Assembly: GCA_944386055.1 (NCBI GenBank)
Contig: CALWZP010000010.1
Span: 1 to 64,000, forward strand
From: an uncultured Oscillospiraceae bacterium
Lineage (GTDB): Bacteria > Bacillota > Clostridia > Oscillospirales > Oscillospiraceae
DNA: 64,000 bases
Direction: 5' to 3'
The notes beneath the pieces are model-generated. The model made no database searches and was not told the origin of the DNA. It saw only the letters and a list, made by a program, of their open reading frames with translations. This document shows positions 54,601-63,574 of the stretch, one piece after another (position 1 is the first letter of the stretch; each line of letters begins with the position of its first letter). Both the position numbers and the translations under genes were made by a program.

Positions 54601-55245
54601 ATCCCCTCCAAGCTCACCGCCACCCAGCTGAAGGGACGGGAGCTGGACCGGGAGGCGGCGGAGGAGGCGCCCCGTCCGCCCCGTACCGGCGGAGCGCTGC
54701 GCCGCCCGCGGTTCGCGGAGGAGGCGCTGGGGCTCACCCCGGCGGAACGGGGGGTGGCCCAGCACCTGGCCATGCAGTATCTGGACTTTGCCGCCGCGGA
54801 TAGCAGAGAGAGCCTGACGGCGGAGGTCGCCCGGCTGGTGGAGCGGGAGCTGCTCACCCCCGTTCAGGGAGCGGCGGTGGAGGTGGACCGGCTTCTGGCC
54901 TTTTTCCGCTCCCCCCTGGGACGGCAGGTGCGGGAGAGCCGGGGACTCCACCGGGAGTTCAAATTTTCCCTGCTGGTTCCGGCGGACCGGTACTACCGTG
55001 ACAGCCCTCCGGGAGAGGAGGTGCTTCTCCAGGGTGTGGTGGACTGCTGGCTGGACGAGCCGGAGGGCATCGTGCTCATCGACTTCAAGACCGACCGGGT
55101 TACCCCTGAGAGCGTACAGGCCCGGGCGGAGGAGTACCGCCCGCAGATGGAGGCCTACCGCCAGGCGCTGGAGCGCATCACCGGACGGAAGGTGGTGCGC
55201 CGCGCGCTGTGGTTTTTCTGCATTGACCGGGCGGTGGAGCTGTGA
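51682..55245 (+). CDS. addA: AddA, ATP-dependent helicase/nuclease subunit A
   Basis: The 1187-residue protein is a UvrD-like helicase joined to a RecB-type nuclease: Walker A AAAGSGKT (about 24-31), TYTRAAAAELRARIADELSG, Walker B MVDEYQDTNQVQ (about 393), GDVKQSIYRFRLADP, SRNFRSRGEIL, MSIHKSKGLEFPVVFLCGL and VAMTRAREKL. The nuclease motif IDFKTDR lies near 1135. It is the 3'-5' motor and one nuclease of AddAB. AAGGAGGCAGGGAGC precedes the ATG at 51682. No terminator is visible after it. Confidence 0.96.
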   Translation: MGFPLTEEQRQAVTERGGALLVSAAAGSGKTRVLVERLLDRVERGSDIDRFLVITYTRAAAAELRARIADELSGRLAQRPGDRHLRRQTALVYKAQISTIHAFCADLLRECGHLLDLEPDFRLCDEQEGGVLRQQVLEEVLEARYEDLDPEGDFAQLVDTLSAGRDDSLLMQIVLDMYDKVQSHPDPQGWLAEQLHAYDLKGIADAADTPWGALILDDAAEQVRYWRGRMAECLRLTDTEAGLSRNYGPTVAETMAGLDRFLAAAEEGWDAAAGALPIPFPTAGRKKMEATAEAERVKSIRKTCKDRMEKLAQRFADGSAALLSDLRAVTPAVRGLFSLLEDFSHAFDREKRRRGLLDFSDLEHCAVALLTDREGAPTPLALEWSRRYEEIMVDEYQDTNQVQNAIFTALSREGRNLFLVGDVKQSIYRFRLADPTIFLEKYRTFRPADRAAEGEPRKLILSRNFRSRGEILSAVNDVFSAVMSPAFGEMAYTDQERLYPGAEYPPAAEPCVELTVIDMQGEADGEEAEGPRTDRSLLEARWAARRIRELLESRLPVREGDGQRPLRPEDVVILLRSPGTVLHHYVRALNEQGIPWQAEGDRDFFAATEVNVALSLLQVVDNPRQDVPLISVLRSPVYGFSADRLAHLRAGSEGDFYSAVVRAAQEGEEDCRRFLDELKQLRLRAGERAAHELIWELYDRTGLPALFGAMPGGEERRGNLLTLYELARSCEEGGHKGLFGFLTYLERLKETGGRVAVSAPGREGGGVRLMSIHKSKGLEFPVVFLCGLSKRLNREDLNKPVLFHPKLGVGPKWLDRERMIQSTTLARRGVSVQLLREMMAEELRLLYVAMTRAREKLILSCTLADSRRELDRLWEDAGFPVEPQALLSRDTVGQWVLLAALCRPEAGVLRPGGCPSPVPAEAYGTPWRITLQPSAPLEQPARQEVRLTAAESWDLSGLEERLRWRYPYAASAHIPSKLTATQLKGRELDREAAEEAPRPPRTGGALRRPRFAEEALGLTPAERGVAQHLAMQYLDFAAADSRESLTAEVARLVERELLTPVQGAAVEVDRLLAFFRSPLGRQVRESRGLHREFKFSLLVPADRYYRDSPPGEEVLLQGVVDCWLDEPEGIVLIDFKTDRVTPESVQARAEEYRPQMEAYRQALERITGRKVVRRALWFFCIDRAVEL

Positions 55246-55293
55246 CAGCCGTAGGGACAAAGAAAAAAATTCTCAAAAACACCGCAAAAGTAG

Positions 55294-55322
55294 TTGCATT
55301 TTCGACGAAGCCATGCTATACT
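55294..55322 (+). promoter_or_regulatory. Promoter of rpmE
   Basis: TTGCAT (55294-55299) and TATACT (55317-55322) with a 17-base spacer, 54 bases before the start. Confidence 0.7.
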
Positions 55323-55376
55323 AATCCATGCGCTTTTGAAAGAATGGTACCTTGAACGAGAAAGAGGTGAACACAA

Positions 55377-55580
55377 ATGAAGGAAGGCATCCATCCCAAT
55401 TACGGACAGACTACCATCCGGTGCGCCTGCGGTAATGTGATCGAAACCGGCTCTACCAAGAAGGACATCCGGGTCGAGGTCTGCTCCAAGTGTCACCCCT
55501 TCTTCACCGGTAAGCAGAAGATGGTGGATACTGGCGGACGCGTCAGCCGCTTCAACAAGAAGTACGGGCTGGGCAAGTAA
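55377..55580 (+). CDS. rpmE: 50S ribosomal protein L31, zinc-binding form
   Basis: The 67-residue protein is a complete L31 ([20 protein letters not shown], then [15 protein letters not shown]). The cysteines in CACG and CSKC form the zinc site of the zinc-containing form, so a zinc-free paralog may exist elsewhere. AAAGAGGTGAACACAA precedes the ATG. It has its own promoter and a strong terminator. Confidence 0.97.
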   Translation: MKEGIHPNYGQTTIRCACGNVIETGSTKKDIRVEVCSKCHPFFTGKQKMVDTGGRVSRFNKKYGLGK

Positions 55581-55590
55581 TGCCGAAGAC

Positions 55591-55626
55591 AAAACCCCGC
55601 ATCGGTTTCGATGCGGGGTTTTTTGC
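55591..55626 (+). terminator. Terminator of rpmE
   Basis: AAAACCCCGCATCG (55591-55604) pairs with CGATGCGGGGTTTT (55609-55622), and the T-run continues to 55624. Confidence 0.92.
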
Positions 55627-55710
55627 ATAACGAAGCATGGCCCCGCTGCCGCCGCATACAATAGGGGCGCGGGAGTGCACGCCATACGGACTGCAAAGGA
55701 GGAATTCTCC

Positions 55711-56199
55711 ATGCTTTACGATCTTCAGGACAATGTCTTCTCCCTCATCGGGGAGGAGTGGATGCTCATCACCGCCGGCACGGCGGAGAAGTGCAACACC
55801 ATGACCGCCAGCTGGGGCGGCCTGGGAGTGATCTGGGGGGCGCCCGCCGCCACCTGCTATGTCCGCCCACAGCGTTATACCAAGGAGTTTTTGGACCGGG
55901 AGGATTACTTCACCCTGTCCTTTTTCGGGAGGGAACACCGGCGGGAGCTGGCCCTGTGCGGCGCCAAAAGCGGCCGGGACACGGACAAGATCAAGGCATG
56001 CGGCTTTACCGTAAAGACCGCCGCGTGCGGCGCGCCCTACTTCGAGGAGGCCCGGCTGGTGCTGGTGTGCCGCAAGCGGTTCGCCCAGCCCATGGACCCG
56101 GCCAACATCCCGGCGGACATCCGGGAGAAGTGGTACCCGGAGCGGGACTTCCACACCATGTATATCGGCCAGATCGTGGAGGTCCTGGCCAGGGACTGA
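55711..56199 (+). CDS. Flavin reductase-like domain protein
   Basis: The 162-residue protein has the flavin reductase-like fold: WMLITAGTAEKCNTMTASWG near the start with the FMN-binding TASWGG, TCYVRPQRYTKEFLDREDYF in the middle and MYIGQIVEVLARD at the end. It probably reduces free flavin or is a small FMN-bound oxidoreductase. AAAGGAGGAATTCTCC precedes the ATG. It may be cotranscribed with hflX 40 bases later. Confidence 0.88.
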   Translation: MLYDLQDNVFSLIGEEWMLITAGTAEKCNTMTASWGGLGVIWGAPAATCYVRPQRYTKEFLDREDYFTLSFFGREHRRELALCGAKSGRDTDKIKACGFTVKTAACGAPYFEEARLVLVCRKRFAQPMDPANIPADIREKWYPERDFHTMYIGQIVEVLARD

Positions 56200-56239
56200 G
56201 AAGACAGGATACCGAAAGAGAACGGTTCACGGAGGAGCT

Positions 56240-57529
56240 ATGACGGAAAAACATGCGCAGCAGACCATAGAGCGGGCGGTGCTGGTGGGGCTGAAGTCCC
56301 CCGCCCTCACCCGGGAGGAGAACGCCTCGGACGCCTCCCTGGAGGAGCTGAAGGCCCTGCTGGAGACAGCGGGGGGCGAATGCGTGGGGATGGTGCTTCA
56401 GGCCAAGGACGCCCCCGATCCCCGCACCTTCATCGGGGAGGGGAAGGTGGCCGAGGTGAAGGAGCTGGTCCAGGCCCAGGGGGCGGACCTGGTGATCTTC
56501 GACAACCCCCTCTCCCCCTCCCAGCAGCGGGCACTCACCGAGGATCTGGGGGTACAGGTGCTGGACCGGGCGGGGCTGATCCTGGACATCTTCGCCCAGC
56601 GGGCCCAGACCCGGGAGGGGCGGCTGCAGGTGGAGCTGGCCCAGTACCAGTATCTGCTGCCCCGGCTGCTGGGCATGTGGAAGCATCTGGAGCGGCAGGA
56701 GGGCGCCATCGGCACCCGCGGCCCCGGCGAGACCCAGCTGGAGAGTGACCGGCGGCACATCCGCCGGAAGATCGCAAAGCTGCGGGAGGAGCTGGCCCAG
56801 GTGCGCCGGGTGCGTTCCACCCAGCGCCAGCGCCGGGAGAAGAACGAGGTGCCGGTGGTGGCCATCGTGGGCTATACCAACGCGGGCAAGTCCACCCTCT
56901 TAAACGCCCTGACCCAGGCGGACATCCCCGCCAACGACCGCCTCTTCGACACCCTGGACACCACCACCCGCACCCTGGAGGTGTCCGACACCTGTACCGT
57001 GCTCCTCAGCGACACGGTGGGCTTTATCCGCAAGCTGCCCCATCATCTGGTGGACGCCTTCAAGGCCACCCTGGAGGAGCTGCAGTTCGCCGACCTGCTC
57101 CTCCATGTCATCGACTCCTCCAACCCGGAGTGGCGGGAGCAGGCGGAGGTGGTGGACAAGCTCATCGACGAGCTGGGGGTGGCCCAGACCCCCTGCATCC
57201 AGGTGTTCAACAAATGCGACCTGTGGACGGGGGAGATTCGCCCCCATGGGGAGAACATCGTCTCCATCTCCGCCCGGACGGGGGAGGGGCTGGAGGAGCT
57301 GCGGCAGGCCATCGCCCGGGTGCTGGACGCCGGGGTGCGCCGGGTGACCATCCACCTGCCCTATGACAGGGGCGGGCTGCTGGACCGGCTGTACCAGGAG
57401 GCGAAGGTGGAGCGGGTGGAGTACGCGGACACCATCGAGGTCACCGCGGTGTGCCCGCCCCGGCTCATCGGGCAGCTGGGCCCCCTGGTAGAGGGGTGGA
57501 CGCCCAGGCGGGAGCCCTGGGAGGAATAG
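56240..57529 (+). CDS. hflX: GTPase HflX
   Basis: The 429-residue protein has the HflX N-terminal domain (TFIGEGKVAEVKELVQAQGA and the LILDIFAQRAQTREGRLQVE helix), the GTP-binding domain with GYTNAGKST (about 210-218), the T in TLDTTTRT, DTVGFI and NKCDL, and a C-terminal extension. HflX binds and splits stalled 70S ribosomes under heat or antibiotic stress. Length and motifs are normal. GGAGGAGC precedes the ATG. Confidence 0.95.
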   Translation: MTEKHAQQTIERAVLVGLKSPALTREENASDASLEELKALLETAGGECVGMVLQAKDAPDPRTFIGEGKVAEVKELVQAQGADLVIFDNPLSPSQQRALTEDLGVQVLDRAGLILDIFAQRAQTREGRLQVELAQYQYLLPRLLGMWKHLERQEGAIGTRGPGETQLESDRRHIRRKIAKLREELAQVRRVRSTQRQRREKNEVPVVAIVGYTNAGKSTLLNALTQADIPANDRLFDTLDTTTRTLEVSDTCTVLLSDTVGFIRKLPHHLVDAFKATLEELQFADLLLHVIDSSNPEWREQAEVVDKLIDELGVAQTPCIQVFNKCDLWTGEIRPHGENIVSISARTGEGLEELRQAIARVLDAGVRRVTIHLPYDRGGLLDRLYQEAKVERVEYADTIEVTAVCPPRLIGQLGPLVEGWTPRREPWEE

Positions 57530-57574
57530 GCCGGCACGGCGGGGGAGAAGGGAACAGGCCCCTGCGGGGGACGG

Positions 57575-57805
57575 TCAGGCGCGGCGGGCGAGGGCCCGCT
57601 GCAGGCGGGAGAGCTCCCAGATGTGCTGGTGGAGGTAGTCCGTCAGGCGCAGCTGGGCGTCCGCCAGCTCCGCCCGGACCAGCGGCTCGTTCCACTCCTC
57701 CCGGGCGTACCGGGCCAGGGCGCGGAGGAGCAGCGCATCCTGGGTCAGGTCGCGGCAGGTCTCGTGAAATTGGGACAGCCATTCGGGATACAAGTCCACT
57801 TTCAT
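57575..57805 (-). CDS. Small helical protein of unknown function, divergent from an Xre regulator
   Basis: The 76-residue protein (MKVDLYPEWLSQFHETCRDL) is helical and rich in Leu, Arg and Ala, with no family I recognise. ATG 57805 follows AAAGGGGGCCGTATC. It is divergent from the HTH gene and has a perfect consensus promoter (57850-57878) with a palindrome across its likely transcript start, which suggests that the neighbouring regulator controls it. Confidence 0.65.
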   Translation of the reverse strand: MKVDLYPEWLSQFHETCRDLTQDALLLRALARYAREEWNEPLVRAELADAQLRLTDYLHQHIWELSRLQRALARRA

Positions 57806-57836
57806 GATACGGCCCCCTTTCTGCGGCATCATATAT

Positions 57837-57933
57837 ATCGCCTGTGGCGATTATACCTCAGATCCGGGTCTATGTCAATCGCTGAAAGCTATATATTTCC
57901 TGAGGGATAGCTGTGAGCTATAATATCCTCAGG
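57837..57933. promoter_or_regulatory. Divergent control region with three inverted repeats
   Basis: ATCGCC-TGT-GGCGAT lies at 57837-57851, CCTGAGG/CCTCAGG at 57899-57905 and 57927-57933, and ATAGCT-GTG-AGCTAT at 57907-57921. A TATAAT at 57919-57924 on the plus strand would put the HTH transcript start at or next to its start codon. The repeats are good operator candidates for the Xre regulator. Confidence 0.55.
57850..57878 (-). promoter_or_regulatory. Perfect consensus promoter of the 76-residue gene
   Basis: On the minus strand TTGACA (57878-57873) and TATAAT (57855-57850) with a 17-base spacer. The palindrome at 57837-57851 overlaps the -10 box and the start point. Confidence 0.85.
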
Positions 57934-57935
57934 TG

Positions 57936-58148
57936 ATGGATGTGAAAGACTATCGGACCGTGATTCGGGAAAAACGGGAGAAGCTCGGGCTGAGCCAGTA
58001 CAGGCTGGCCAAGCAGGTGGGGATCACCCAGTCGTTCATGAACGAGATCGAGAGCGGGAAGAAAAGCCCCTCTATGGAGGTGTTCCTGCGCCTGTGCCAG
58101 GCCCTGGACATCAAACTGTTCCCCGATGAGGAGGAGAGCGGAACATGA
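57936..58148 (+). CDS. Xre-family helix-turn-helix regulator
   Basis: The 70-residue protein is a single HTH_3 domain (YRTVIREKREKLGLSQYRLA, then KQVGITQSFMNEIESGKKSP) with a short acidic tail. It is small enough to be only a DNA-binding dimer. There is no clear ribosome site before the ATG at 57936, and TATAAT lies only 12 bases upstream, so the message may be leaderless; a GTG at 57933 is the other option. The stop overlaps the start of the YigZ gene by four bases. Confidence 0.88.
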   Translation: MDVKDYRTVIREKREKLGLSQYRLAKQVGITQSFMNEIESGKKSPSMEVFLRLCQALDIKLFPDEEESGT

Positions 58149-58777
58149 CGGAGTACCTCATCCCCACCGGGCACAGCGAGACGGAGTTTACAGAGAAGCG
58201 CTCCCGCTTCATCGGCCGGGTGTGGCGGGTCTCCTCGGAGGAGGAGGCCCGGCAGCGCATCGAGGAGACCCGGAAAAAGCATTACGACGCCCGGCACAAC
58301 TGCTGGTGCTATCTCATCCAGGACGGGCCGGTGCGCTATTCCGACGACGGGGAGCCCCAGGGCACCGCGGGCCAGCCCATGCTGAATGTGTTCCAGCGGG
58401 AGGGGGTCACCGATGTGTGCTGTGTGGTCACCCGGTACTTCGGCGGGGTGCTGCTGGGGGCGGGGGGACTGGTGCGGGCCTATACCCAGAGCGCCAAGGA
58501 CGCCCTGGACGCCGCCGGCATCTCGGTGGTGCGGACCTGGGCGGAGCTGGCCGTCACCTGTCCCTACCCCTTTTTTGAGCGGGTGCGGCAGGAGGCCGCC
58601 GCCCTGGGGGGCGTGCCGGGGGAGACCGAGTACGGCGCCCAGGTCACCCTTCATATCCTGCTGCCCAGGGAGCAGACGGCGGAATTTTCCCGCCGGATCA
58701 CCGAGCTGTCCGCCGGGCGCTTCGCGCCGGCGGAGCTGGGGGAGGTCCTGCGGGATGCCCCGCGAAAAAAAGTTTGA
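58145..58777 (+). CDS. YigZ/IMPACT-family protein
   Basis: The 210-residue protein matches the UPF0029/IMPACT family: SETEFTEKRSRFIGRVWRVS, the core ARHNCWCYLIQDGPVRYSDD with GEPQGTAGQPMLNV, and VTRYFGGVLLGAGGLVRAYT. The family is widespread; its eukaryotic member regulates Gcn2, and the bacterial role is unsettled. ATG overlaps the HTH stop (ATGA), so translation is coupled with the regulator. Confidence 0.93.
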   Translation: MTEYLIPTGHSETEFTEKRSRFIGRVWRVSSEEEARQRIEETRKKHYDARHNCWCYLIQDGPVRYSDDGEPQGTAGQPMLNVFQREGVTDVCCVVTRYFGGVLLGAGGLVRAYTQSAKDALDAAGISVVRTWAELAVTCPYPFFERVRQEAAALGGVPGETEYGAQVTLHILLPREQTAEFSRRITELSAGRFAPAELGEVLRDAPRKKV

Positions 58778-58861
58778 GAAAATTTTTCAATTTAGCAGGA
58801 TTTTAGCCAAATAAATCGTATATAGGTAATAGGAGAACACGGCGGAAAGGCGGTGAGAGCC

Positions 58862-59866
58862 ATGACCCTTCGGGAGGAGAGCGAACAGCGGGAGCGGCAG
58901 CTCCTGTCCCCGCGGGCCGTCCTGGCCTCGGAGAGCCGGGGCCGCGCCCGGCCGGAGGAGGAGTGCCAGGTGCGCACCTGCTTCCAGCGGGACACCGACC
59001 GCATCGTCTACTCCAACACCTTCCGGCGGCTGAAGCACAAGACCCAGGTGTTCCTCCAGCCGGAGGGGGACCACTACCGCACCCGGATGACCCACACCCT
59101 GGAGGTCAGCCGCATCGCCCGCACCATCGCCCGGGGCCTGCGCCTCAACGAGGACCTCACCGAGGCCATCGCTCTGGGCCACGACCTGGGGCATACCCCC
59201 TTCGGGCACGCGGGGGAGCGGCTGCTGGGCGAGATCATGCCCGGGGGCTTCCAGCACAACGAGCAGTCCCTGCGGGTGGTGGACCGACTGGAGAAGCAGG
59301 GGGACGGGCTGAACCTCACCTGGGAGGTGAGGGACGGCATCCTGTGCCACACCGGGCCGGAGCGCCCCAAGACCTGGGAGGGACAGGTGGTGCGCCTGTC
59401 CGACCAGATCGCCTACATCAATCACGACATCGACGACGCCATGCGGGGGGGCATCATCTACCCCACCGACATCCCCATCGCCATCTCCCAGCTGCTTGGC
59501 TTCACCCACTCCGAGCGCATCAACACCCTGGTGCTGGATGTGATCCAGGCCAGCCTGCGGGCGGGGGAGGTCTGTCAGACGCCGGAGATCGGCGCGGCCA
59601 TGCAGCAGCTGCGCACCTTCATGTTCGAGAGCGTGTACACCAACCCCCTGGCCAAGGGAGAGGAGGGGAAGGCACAGGAGATGCTCCGCCGGCTGTTCCA
59701 GTACTACTGTGACGACCCCGACCAGCTGCCGGGGGAGTACCAGGACATCCGCACCCGGGAGGGCGTGGAGCGCGCCGTATGCGACTACATCGCCGGCATG
59801 ACGGACGGATATGCTCTGGAGATGTACATCAAGCTGTTCATCCCCAAGGGGTGGACGGTGAAGTAG
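58862..59866 (+). CDS. dgt: dGTPase-like deoxynucleotide triphosphohydrolase (HD superfamily)
   Basis: The 334-residue protein has the HD metal site: RMTHTLEVSRIARTIARGL, then GHDLGHTPFGHAGE (about 105-118) and SDQIAYINHDIDDAM with the late aspartate. Start motif SRGRARPEEECQVRTCFQRD, YSNTFRRLKHKTQVF is typical of the dNTP triphosphohydrolases that usually precede dnaG in Firmicutes. It splits dGTP or other dNTPs into nucleoside and triphosphate. ATG 58862 is used; GTG 58853 is too close to AAAGG. Its last 30 codons are copied 236 bases downstream. Confidence 0.93.
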   Translation: MTLREESEQRERQLLSPRAVLASESRGRARPEEECQVRTCFQRDTDRIVYSNTFRRLKHKTQVFLQPEGDHYRTRMTHTLEVSRIARTIARGLRLNEDLTEAIALGHDLGHTPFGHAGERLLGEIMPGGFQHNEQSLRVVDRLEKQGDGLNLTWEVRDGILCHTGPERPKTWEGQVVRLSDQIAYINHDIDDAMRGGIIYPTDIPIAISQLLGFTHSERINTLVLDVIQASLRAGEVCQTPEIGAAMQQLRTFMFESVYTNPLAKGEEGKAQEMLRRLFQYYCDDPDQLPGEYQDIRTREGVERAVCDYIAGMTDGYALEMYIKLFIPKGWTVK

Positions 59867-59877
59867 GCGCATACGGC
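59779..59877 (+). repeat. Direct repeat copy A (3' end of the dGTPase gene)
   Basis: A 99-base stretch from codon GCC-TAT-GCG of the dGTPase gene through its stop and ten following bases. It matches 60015-60113 at 96 of 99 positions. Confidence 0.95.
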
Positions 59878-60014
59878 AGGGACCCGCCGCAGGCGGGACG
59901 CGCTTTGCGCGTACAGGGCTTTGCTCTGCAAAGCCCTGCCGCAGGGCGAATTCACTTCGCCCGAGGACTTTTAAAATGAAGGGGTCCCCCGCGGAGCGGA
60001 AGCTCCGTGGGGAA
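59878..60014. repeat. Hairpin-rich spacer, REP-like
   Basis: Between the two direct repeats are several inverted repeats: GGGCTTTGC-TCT-GCAAAGCCC, CGCGCTTTGCGCG, GGGCGAA-TTCAC-TTCGCCC and a hairpin around GGAGCGGAAGCTCC. GGGACCC near the left end is mirrored by GGGGTCCCC near the right. There is no transposase. It looks like a small repetitive extragenic element. Confidence 0.6.
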
Positions 60015-60113
60015 ATGCGGCTACATCGCCGGTATGACGGACGGATATGCCCTGGAGATGTACATCAAGCTGTTCATCCCCAAGGGGTGGACGGTGAAGT
60101 AGGCGCATACGGC
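60015..60113 (+). repeat. Direct repeat copy B (duplicated tail of the dGTPase gene)
   Basis: The second copy differs from the first at three positions (60020, 60033, 60050): one changes Asp to Gly and two are silent. The frame and stop codon of the tail are kept, but there is no start codon with a ribosome site, so it is a gene fragment. Confidence 0.93.
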
Positions 60114-60197
60114 GGCCAGGCACCGCACCGCGCTCTCTTGACCGCGTGGAAGTATATTGCGGCGAAAAGAAGGAAACCATGGGAGAGGAGGGGGAAC

Positions 60198-61958
60198 TTG
60201 CGCATTCCGGACAGCTTTTTGGACGAGCTGGTGGCCCGCAGCGACATCGTGGATGTGGTGGGCGGCTATGTGCGCCTGACCAAAAAGGGAAACAATTACT
60301 GGGGTCTGTGCCCGTTTCACAGTGAAAAAACCCCCTCCTTTTCCGTGTCCCAACAGAAACAGATCTACAAGTGCTTCGGCTGCGGCAAGGGCGGCGGGGT
60401 GGTAAACTTCATCATGGAGGCGGAGCAGCTCCCTTTTGTGGACGCGGTGCGCCTGCTGGCCCAGCGGGCCAACCTGGAGATGCCTGAGACAGGGGAGGCA
60501 CAGGGGGTGCGGGAATACCGCAAACGCCTGCTGGAGCTGAACCGCGAGGCCGCCCGGTATTATCACGGCGTCCTCCGCTCCCCCGAGGGGGCGGCGGGGC
60601 TGGACTACCTGAGAAGAAGGGCGCTCTCTCCGGCCACCATCACACGCTTTGGCCTGGGAGTGGCTCCGGAGGGCTGGGACAACCTGATCAGCGCCATGGC
60701 GGAGAGGGGGTACAGCAAAAAGGAGCTGCTGGACGCGGGGCTTGTGGTGAAAAACCAACAGGGCCGGCTGTACGACCGGTTCCGCAACCGGGTGATGTTC
60801 CCCATCATCGACCTGCGGGGGGAGGTCATCGGTTTCGGCGGCCGGGTGCTGGACGACTCCACCCCCAAATACCTCAACTCCCCGGACACGGTGATCTACA
60901 ACAAGAGCCGAAACCTCTTCGCCCTGAACCTGGCCCGAAAGAGCAGGCAGGGGCACCTCATCCTCACGGAAGGGTATATGGACACCATCTCCCTGCACCA
61001 GGCGGGTTTCGACTGCGCGGTGGCCTCTCTGGGCACCGCACTCACCGCCGAGCACGCCCAACTGCTCTCCCGCTACACCGGCGAGGTGATCATCTGCTAT
61101 GACGGCGACGGAGCCGGGGTGTCCGCGGCCCAGCGGGCCATCCTCCTGCTGGAGGGGGCGGGGCTGAAGATCCGGGTGCTTCAGATGAGGGGCGCCAAGG
61201 ATCCGGACGAGCTGATCAAGACCCAGGGCAGGGCGGCCTTCGCCCAGCTGCTGGAGCAGAGCGAGAACCACATCCAGTACCGGCTGGACCGTCTGAAGGG
61301 GAACTACGACCTGACGGACGACACACAGCGGGTGGAGTTTATGAAGGAGGCGGTGGGGCTGGTGGCCTCGCTGCACAGCGCGGTGGAGCGGGAGATCTAC
61401 GGCGCCCGGGCGGCGGAGCTGGCCGGAGTGTCCGCCGAGGCTATGGCGGCCGAGGTGAAGAAGGAGCTGCGCCGCCGCATCTTTCAGGAGAAGAAGAAGC
61501 AGGAGCGCCGGGACCTGGCCCCCGCCCAGCAGATGCAGCCCAGGGAGCGGTCCTTGCGCTATGAGAACATCCGCTCCGCCCGGGCGGAGGAGGGGGTCAT
61601 CCGGCTGATGCTCCTCTCCCCGGACCTGTTCCGCCAGGCGGCGGCGCAGGGCTTGGAGCCGGAGCAGTTCTCCGCCCCGGTGCTGGGCAAGACCTACCGT
61701 CTGCTCCGCACGCGGTGGGAGCAGGGGCTCCAGGTCCAGCTGGCCGGCCTGGCGGGGGAGCTCAGCGGCGAGGAGATGAGCCATGTGGCCTCTATCACCG
61801 ACCAGCCGGAATCAGCGGCCCACGCAGTCCAGGCACTGCGGGATTACATAGCGGTGATCCAGACCGAGGCGCAGCGGCGCGGCGGAGGGGACCAGATCGC
61901 CCTGCTGCGGGCGGCACAGAAGAAATACAAAGAGAACAAAAGCTATGGAGGATCATAA
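60198..61958 (+). CDS. dnaG: DNA primase
   Basis: The 586-residue protein has the CHC2 zinc domain ([24 protein letters not shown]), the catalytic core with TOPRIM ([20 protein letters not shown] and CYDGDGAG), and a helical C-terminal helicase-binding domain. It makes RNA primers at the fork. The start is probably TTG at 60198, behind GGAGGGGGAAC and giving (M)[18 protein letters not shown], the normal primase N-terminus; the frame is open upstream through the repeat region but without a start site. It forms the usual pair with rpoD. Confidence 0.95.
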   Translation: MRIPDSFLDELVARSDIVDVVGGYVRLTKKGNNYWGLCPFHSEKTPSFSVSQQKQIYKCFGCGKGGGVVNFIMEAEQLPFVDAVRLLAQRANLEMPETGEAQGVREYRKRLLELNREAARYYHGVLRSPEGAAGLDYLRRRALSPATITRFGLGVAPEGWDNLISAMAERGYSKKELLDAGLVVKNQQGRLYDRFRNRVMFPIIDLRGEVIGFGGRVLDDSTPKYLNSPDTVIYNKSRNLFALNLARKSRQGHLILTEGYMDTISLHQAGFDCAVASLGTALTAEHAQLLSRYTGEVIICYDGDGAGVSAAQRAILLLEGAGLKIRVLQMRGAKDPDELIKTQGRAAFAQLLEQSENHIQYRLDRLKGNYDLTDDTQRVEFMKEAVGLVASLHSAVEREIYGARAAELAGVSAEAMAAEVKKELRRRIFQEKKKQERRDLAPAQQMQPRERSLRYENIRSARAEEGVIRLMLLSPDLFRQAAAQGLEPEQFSAPVLGKTYRLLRTRWEQGLQVQLAGLAGELSGEEMSHVASITDQPESAAHAVQALRDYIAVIQTEAQRRGGGDQIALLRAAQKKYKENKSYGGS

Positions 61959-61959
61959 G

Positions 61960-63270
<1,311 letters not shown>

Positions 63271-63302
63271 TGAAAACATGCGGGACCATCGTCCCGCAAA
63301 AC

Positions 63303-63352
63303 GGCCCTGCGGAGGTGCATGACAGAGACATGCATCCCCGCAGGGCTGCTTT
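63303..63352 (+). terminator. Terminator of the dnaG-rpoD unit
   Basis: GCCCTGCGG plus GGTGCATG (63304-63321) pairs with CATGCATC plus CCGCAGGGC (63329-63346) with one bulge, followed by TGCTTTATC. A smaller CGGGAC/GTCCCG hairpin lies just before. Confidence 0.65.
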
Positions 63353-63574
63353 ATCCCGGAGCAGGGTGGGGAAGATTGCGGATGTCTGGCCAGAATTGTT
63401 CATACTATCCATAAAAGAAAGAAAAAACGACATGGTTCTTGGAAAGGGTAACAAAATAAAACGGAAAGTGTAAAGGACTGTAACTGTTTTTTCATCTTCT
63501 CGTAATGAAAACGAGAGGAAAGATCAGGAGGACAGGGCTATAATATAAACAAAGAAAAGAAGGAGGCGGATCAT

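Noticed and set aside
59976-60197. Upstream extension of the dnaG frame
   Set aside because: It reads through the repeat region in a different frame from the dGTPase tail and has no start site; the primase N-terminus begins at the TTG at 60198.
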